A stretch of DNA of 64,000 nt, taken from Swaminathania salitolerans. Lineage in GTDB: Bacteria > Pseudomonadota > Alphaproteobacteria > Acetobacterales > Acetobacteraceae. Of the stretch, positions 60,371 through 64,000 are shown piece by piece. Every line of letters starts with the position of its first letter. Positions within the stretch are counted from its first letter, which is position 1. The position numbers and the translations under genes were made by a program. The notes under the pieces were generated by a model, which worked only from the letters and a program-made list of their open reading frames with translations, had not been told where the DNA came from and ran no database searches. The stretch covers positions 664,663 to 728,662 of the forward strand of contig NZ_BJVC01000002.1 in NCBI RefSeq assembly GCF_007988945.1, in the 5' to 3' direction.

Positions 60371-61297
60371 ATGCCTCACGCCTATACGCATACGAACTGG
60401 CCCATCGCCGCAGCGATGATCCAGTATCCGAATATCCTGCCAGATGGCTCATCCGTTCAGGATCAGAAGCCCGAGGAATGGGCAGCGACATTACGCGAGG
60501 TGACGGAAGCCGGGTTCACCGAAATCGATCCGACGGATTCCTGGATCAGGCTCGCGGATCTCCGACCCGAAAGGCTCGAGCGCTTTGCAGCCTGCGTCGC
60601 TGAGGCCGGCCTGACCATGCCCGGGCTCTCGACCGCGCGTCGCTCGGTGATCGACCCGGAACGGGCGGATGACAATCTGGCATATAGTCATCGCGTGATC
60701 GATACGGCTGCGCGTCTCGGGATCAAGGAAGTGTCATTCGGCCTGTTCTATCCCCTGACGGACGCACAGAAGAAAGCGCTCTGGTTCTGGACCGCTCAGG
60801 GCACGACCAGCCCGGACGATCCTGCCGTCTGGAACAAGGCGGTCAGTCGCATCCGGGAGCTGGCGCGTCACGCACAGGAGGTCGGCCTCGGTCTCTCTCT
60901 GGAGATGTACGAGGACACCTATCTCGGCACGGCCGACAGCGCCGTCCGGTTCGTGCAGGATGTGGATCATCCCTGCGTCGGCATCAACGCCGATCTGGGT
61001 AATCTGGTCCGGCTGCATCGCCCGGTCGAACACTGGGCGTCGATGATGCAGAAAGTGGCCCCGTTCGCGCGCTACTGGCATGTAAAGAACTATTATCGCA
61101 CCGAGGACGCCAGTACGGGCATGGTGGTCACGGCCCCCGCCCCGCTGGAATTCGGTGTCATCAGCTACAGGGCGGCCATCAGGATGGCGCTCGCCCACGG
61201 GTTCGCGAGCGCATTCCTCGTCGAGCATTATGGCGGTGACGGCCTGAGCGTGAGCGCCACCAACCGCGACTATCTGCGTCGCATCCTGCCGAGATGA
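60371..61297 (+). CDS. TIM-barrel sugar isomerase/epimerase-like protein
   Basis: Xylose-isomerase-like (AP_endonuc_2) TIM barrel of 308 residues. Likely metal ligands are Glu in LSLEMYEDTYLG, Asp in VGINADLGN, His in RYWHVKNYY and Glu in FLVEHYGGDG. These patterns are shared by hydroxypyruvate isomerase, OtnI and sugar-phosphate epimerases, but the 308-residue length exceeds OtnI (about 260). It is placed after the first MFS gene in the catabolic run. Probably isomerises a keto-acid or keto-sugar made by the DenD-like enzyme; the substrate is unknown. Confidence 0.82.
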   Translation: MPHAYTHTNWPIAAAMIQYPNILPDGSSVQDQKPEEWAATLREVTEAGFTEIDPTDSWIRLADLRPERLERFAACVAEAGLTMPGLSTARRSVIDPERADDNLAYSHRVIDTAARLGIKEVSFGLFYPLTDAQKKALWFWTAQGTTSPDDPAVWNKAVSRIRELARHAQEVGLGLSLEMYEDTYLGTADSAVRFVQDVDHPCVGINADLGNLVRLHRPVEHWASMMQKVAPFARYWHVKNYYRTEDASTGMVVTAPAPLEFGVISYRAAIRMALAHGFASAFLVEHYGGDGLSVSATNRDYLRRILPR

Positions 61298-61387
61298 TGC
61301 GGCTCACCCTGCGCGAGGTCCCGACATGCGGATCTCGCGCAAGGCCGTCCTCTCGCCATCCTTCCTCTCTGGTGCAGGAGAGAGATC

Positions 61388-62701
61388 ATGCCCCGTCTGC
61401 GCTGGCTGATGATCATCCTCTGTTTTGCAGCGACCACCATCAACTATATAGATCGGGCGACCATCGCCATTGCCGCCCCGTTCATGGCGCGCGAACTGGA
61501 CATAGACCCGGCCCTCCTCGGCATTATCCTCGGCGGTTTCTTCTGGACCTACGCCTTCATGCAGTTGCCGTTCGGCCTGGTGGTGGATCGTGTCGGGGTC
61601 CGTTCGGCTTATGCGCTGGCCGTCATATGGTGGTCGGTCTGCACTGCCCTGACCGCTCTGGTACGCGGACCGCTGAGCATTCTCGGGCTTCGCCTCCTTC
61701 TCGGTATCGGTGAATCGGGCAGCTATCCCTCGAATGCCAAGGTCGCCTCGCTCTGGTTCCCCAAAAGCGAGAGAGGGCTTGCAGCCGGGATCTTCGATAG
61801 CGGGTCCCGGGCAGGCTCCGCAGTGTCGATGCCGCTTGTCGCCCTGCTGATCGCTCTTCTGGGCTGGCGGCTTGCCTTCGTCGCAGCGGGAGCGCTCGGT
61901 CTGGTCTGGGTTGCGTTCTGGTTTGCGCTCTACCATGACCCGGACAAACATCCCCGTCTGCCCCCAGGCGGACTGTCCGCGCTGAGAGCGGCCCAGCCTG
62001 CTCCCATACATGCGTCTCCGGGAGCGTGGCGGTCGATGCTAAGACATCGCACGGTATGGGGCATGATGCTGGGCTTCTTCTGCGCCAATTTCGTATTCTA
62101 TTTTTTCGCCACCTGGTTTCCCAGCTATCTGGTCAGTGCGCATGGGTTTTCGCTCAAGGATCTGGGGCTCATCGGCATGATCCCGGGCGTTGTCGCCATT
62201 CCGGCAGCCTGGCTGGGCGGCTGGACATCGGATCGGCTGCATCATCGCGGTTGGACCCTCACAGCAGCTCGCAAGACCTGCCTCGTGGGCGGACTGGTTC
62301 TCTCCTCCGTTATCGCGCTGACCGCCTTCGTCACCCAGACCTGGCTGTGCATCACTCTCCTGTCGGTTTCCTTTGGCGGAATTGCCTTTACCGGGGCCAA
62401 TATCTGGTCTCTTCCTGCCGATATCGCGCCGAGCCCGGATCTTGTCGCGACCCTGGGCGGGCTTCAGAACAGCGCTGCGAACATCGCCGGGATCATGATC
62501 GCAAGCTTCACGGGGCTGATGGTCAGCCTGACGCATGGATCGTTCCTCATCCCGCTTTGTGCAACCGGAGGGTTCGGGCTTCTCGGCGCCATTGCGTATC
62601 TCTTCATCGTAGGACCGATCGAGCCGCTTCCCCTCGATCTCCCGGGAAAGAATGCGGTCGGACGAACCGCTCTAGCAGCACGAGTATCGACACCATGCTG
62701 A
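61388..62701 (+). CDS. MFS transporter, hexuronate/ACS type (second)
   Basis: A second major facilitator of 437 residues, also ACS-like (GudP/ExuT group). The start MPRLRWLMIILCFAATTINY leads into the IDRATIAIAAPFMARELDID helix-1 motif, and LGIGESGSYPSNAKVASLWF matches the helix-4 signature of sugar-acid permeases. GGAGAGAGA precedes the ATG at 61388. Two ACS transporters in one operon suggest either two substrates or import plus export. Its end overlaps the next gene by 7 bases. Confidence 0.9.
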   Translation: MPRLRWLMIILCFAATTINYIDRATIAIAAPFMARELDIDPALLGIILGGFFWTYAFMQLPFGLVVDRVGVRSAYALAVIWWSVCTALTALVRGPLSILGLRLLLGIGESGSYPSNAKVASLWFPKSERGLAAGIFDSGSRAGSAVSMPLVALLIALLGWRLAFVAAGALGLVWVAFWFALYHDPDKHPRLPPGGLSALRAAQPAPIHASPGAWRSMLRHRTVWGMMLGFFCANFVFYFFATWFPSYLVSAHGFSLKDLGLIGMIPGVVAIPAAWLGGWTSDRLHHRGWTLTAARKTCLVGGLVLSSVIALTAFVTQTWLCITLLSVSFGGIAFTGANIWSLPADIAPSPDLVATLGGLQNSAANIAGIMIASFTGLMVSLTHGSFLIPLCATGGFGLLGAIAYLFIVGPIEPLPLDLPGKNAVGRTALAARVSTPC

Positions 62702-63858
62702 CACCACGCCGTTCCGCCGAAAAAGCGGTTTTCAACCTCAACGAGTTCGAGAATCTGGCGCGTCGTTATCTCCCGAGGGCAATATTCGGCTATGTCCAGG
62801 GCGGAGCCGATGATGGCAGCACGATCGCGCATAATCGGCGCGCACTCGACCGGCTGCGTATGGTTCCGCGTGTCCTGCGCGACGTGTCTTCCTGTTCCCA
62901 GCAGGTCACACTCTTCGGTCAGGGTTTTGCGAGCCCGTTCATGATCGCGCCCATGGGTGCATCGGCCATTATCGGCCCTGACGCCGATAATGCCATGGCA
63001 CGGGCGGCCAGGTCTGCCCGGATCCCGTATATCCTCAGCGCAAACGCGATCACACCACTGGAAGAGATCGGACGCACTTACCCGGGATGCTGGTTTGCGG
63101 GTTACCAGAAGCCCGACGAGAGCAATATCGAGCGAATGCTCGGACGCGTCGCCGATGCCGGATTTTCGGCCTATTTTCTGACGGCAGATGTTGCGGTCGG
63201 CTCCAACAGGGAAAACAACCGGCGCAATGGATATACCATGCCGTTCCGACCGACCGCCCGCCTCGCTCTCGACCTGATGCGCCATCCTTTCTGGCTCTAC
63301 CGCACAGGATGGAAGACGTTCCGACAACGCGGGATGCCTCGTATCAGCAATATCGACCCGGTCGCTCGTCCCTCCATCTTCTCACGCGAGATCAGCGCCG
63401 TGACCGGCTACGCGCAGTTCAGCTGGAAACATGCCGAGATGATCCGGCGTCGCTGGAAAGGCGCGTTCGTCATCAAGGGCATTCTCTCGCCCGAAGACGC
63501 GCGACTGGCCCGGGAGATGGGCGCCGACGGTATCGTGGTCTCCAATCATGGAGGAAGGCAGCTCGATTGCGCTGTATCGCCAGTCGAAACCCTCGCCCGC
63601 ATACGGGACGTTTCCGGCGGTATGACCCTGCTCGTCGATAGTGGGTTCAGACGTGGAACCGACATCATCAAGGGGCTCGCCATGGGCGCGGACGGCGTAT
63701 TGATCGGCCGCCCCTTTCTCTACGCTGCAGCTCTGGGCGGTGAACCGGCACTTCGACACGCCATCAATCTTCTGCAACGCGAGATCCATACGGATATGTG
63801 CCTGATGGGCGTTGCCGATTGCCATTCCCTGCGCGAGCAAACAGTAATTTCCGAGTAG
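62695..63858 (+). CDS. FMN-dependent 2-hydroxyacid dehydrogenase (LldD family)
   Basis: FMN enzyme of the L-lactate dehydrogenase/glycolate oxidase/mandelate dehydrogenase family, 387 residues. The catalytic His and Arg are in VSNHGGRQLD; the FMN phosphate site is LLVDSGFRRGTDIIKGLAMG and GADGVLIGRPFLY. The N-terminus LNEFENLARRYLPRAIFGYV is standard for LldD-like members. It would oxidise a 2-hydroxyacid to the 2-keto acid. The start ATG at 62695 overlaps the preceding MFS stop. It closes the catabolic run and is followed by a small hairpin at 63859-63882. Confidence 0.92.
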   Translation: MLTPRRSAEKAVFNLNEFENLARRYLPRAIFGYVQGGADDGSTIAHNRRALDRLRMVPRVLRDVSSCSQQVTLFGQGFASPFMIAPMGASAIIGPDADNAMARAARSARIPYILSANAITPLEEIGRTYPGCWFAGYQKPDESNIERMLGRVADAGFSAYFLTADVAVGSNRENNRRNGYTMPFRPTARLALDLMRHPFWLYRTGWKTFRQRGMPRISNIDPVARPSIFSREISAVTGYAQFSWKHAEMIRRRWKGAFVIKGILSPEDARLAREMGADGIVVSNHGGRQLDCAVSPVETLARIRDVSGGMTLLVDSGFRRGTDIIKGLAMGADGVLIGRPFLYAAALGGEPALRHAINLLQREIHTDMCLMGVADCHSLREQTVISE

Positions 63859-63882
63859 CCCGGTAGCGATACCAGTGCCGGG
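63859..63882 (+). terminator. Possible hairpin after the 2-hydroxyacid dehydrogenase
   Basis: CCCGG pairs with CCGGG around a 14-base loop, with an alternative inner stem GGTA-GCGA-TACC. No T-run. It starts right after the stop codon, so it could end the operon. Confidence 0.35.
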
Positions 63883-63906
63883 AACGGGGCCTCGAACCGA
63901 CATATT

Positions 63907-64000
63907 ATGCAGGTCGATGCACATCGAACTGCTCACGAAACCCCGCGATACGCCTTGTTCGACGCGTTTGTGCACGACATGCAACTGCATCGTCTGCTGA
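63907..64000 (+). CDS. Possible start of a gene cut by the window end
   Basis: An ATG at 63907 opens a frame that stays open to the last base (31 codons; begins MQVDAHRTAHETPRYALFDA). Composition is compatible with coding, but no ribosome site is seen and 31 residues are too few to assign a family. It could also be chance. Confidence 0.25.
   Translation, partial: MQVDAHRTAHETPRYALFDAFVHDMQLHRLL

Noticed and set aside
63382..63990. Minus-strand frame at the window end
   Set aside because: Antisense to the FMN dehydrogenase with its intact SNHGGRQ site; no domain of its own.

Overview
The window reads as chromosomal DNA of an alphaproteobacterium, most likely an acetic acid bacterium (Acetobacteraceae). 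The clues are the gene order ftsZ-lpxC-bamD-recN-ligA, the order ffh-rpsP-rimM-trmD-rplS followed by leuCDB and two aspartate aminotransferase paralogues, the abundance of HWE-family kinases, and the high GC with strong codon bias that produces very long antisense open frames. Genus is not decided; an Asaia-like organism would fit, but that is inference.

Layout. 1-9072: cell division (ftsZ), lipid A synthesis (lpxC), outer-membrane assembly (bamD), DNA repair and ligation (recN, ligA) and a CBS-domain CNNM/CorC-like membrane protein. 9192-12406: a three-gene FUSC / DUF1656 / HlyD efflux operon. 12484-15660: nicotinamidase, a PepSY-type four-helix membrane protein and an EamA exporter. 15710-18027 (minus): a GAF-PAS-GAF HWE kinase overlapping a lone receiver. 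18616-22340: a solitary Mrr-type restriction enzyme in AT-richer surroundings, tRNA-Arg(TCT), tRNA-Pro(TGG), gpt with a CsaA-like gene, an EntS-like exporter and tRNA-Asn(GTT). 22424-31483: an orphan Tat-type binding protein, rnhA-thrB, ispH, a lipoprotein, an AlgE-like porin, an OPT transporter and a coiled-coil protein. 31950-36352: DUF4142 lipoprotein with a PduO-type cobalamin adenosyltransferase, small membrane proteins, a periplasmic thioredoxin-like protein and an M3 oligopeptidase.

36389-45520 is one long minus-strand run: ffh, rpsP, rimM, trmD, rplS, leuC, leuD, leuB and two tandem aminotransferases. 45756-50077 holds a Spy-like periplasmic protein, a family-1 sugar-binding protein without permeases, and a cytoplasmic GH13 glucosidase. 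50133-52912 is a radical-SAM + DUF4130-UdgX pair, a widespread but functionally unresolved DNA repair module. 53031-56145 is a heme oxygenase-bacteriophytochrome pair in which the phytochrome carries an HWE kinase and a C-terminal receiver. 56904-63858 is a LysR gene followed by a catabolic run (DenD-like dehydrogenase, two MFS transporters, a TIM-barrel isomerase-like protein and an FMN-dependent 2-hydroxyacid dehydrogenase) that looks like an uptake and oxidation route for a sugar-acid-type substrate.

Starts were re-chosen wherever the longest open frame ran far upstream of the conserved protein or lacked a ribosome binding site; TTG and GTG starts are used repeatedly. No insertion sequence, prophage, CRISPR array or rRNA gene was seen. 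The most promising places for undescribed biology are the UdgX/radical-SAM pair, the sugar-acid cluster and its palindrome-rich upstream region, the phytochrome operon, and three structured or repeat-rich intergenic stretches (26777-26866, 30702-30820, 56249-56624).
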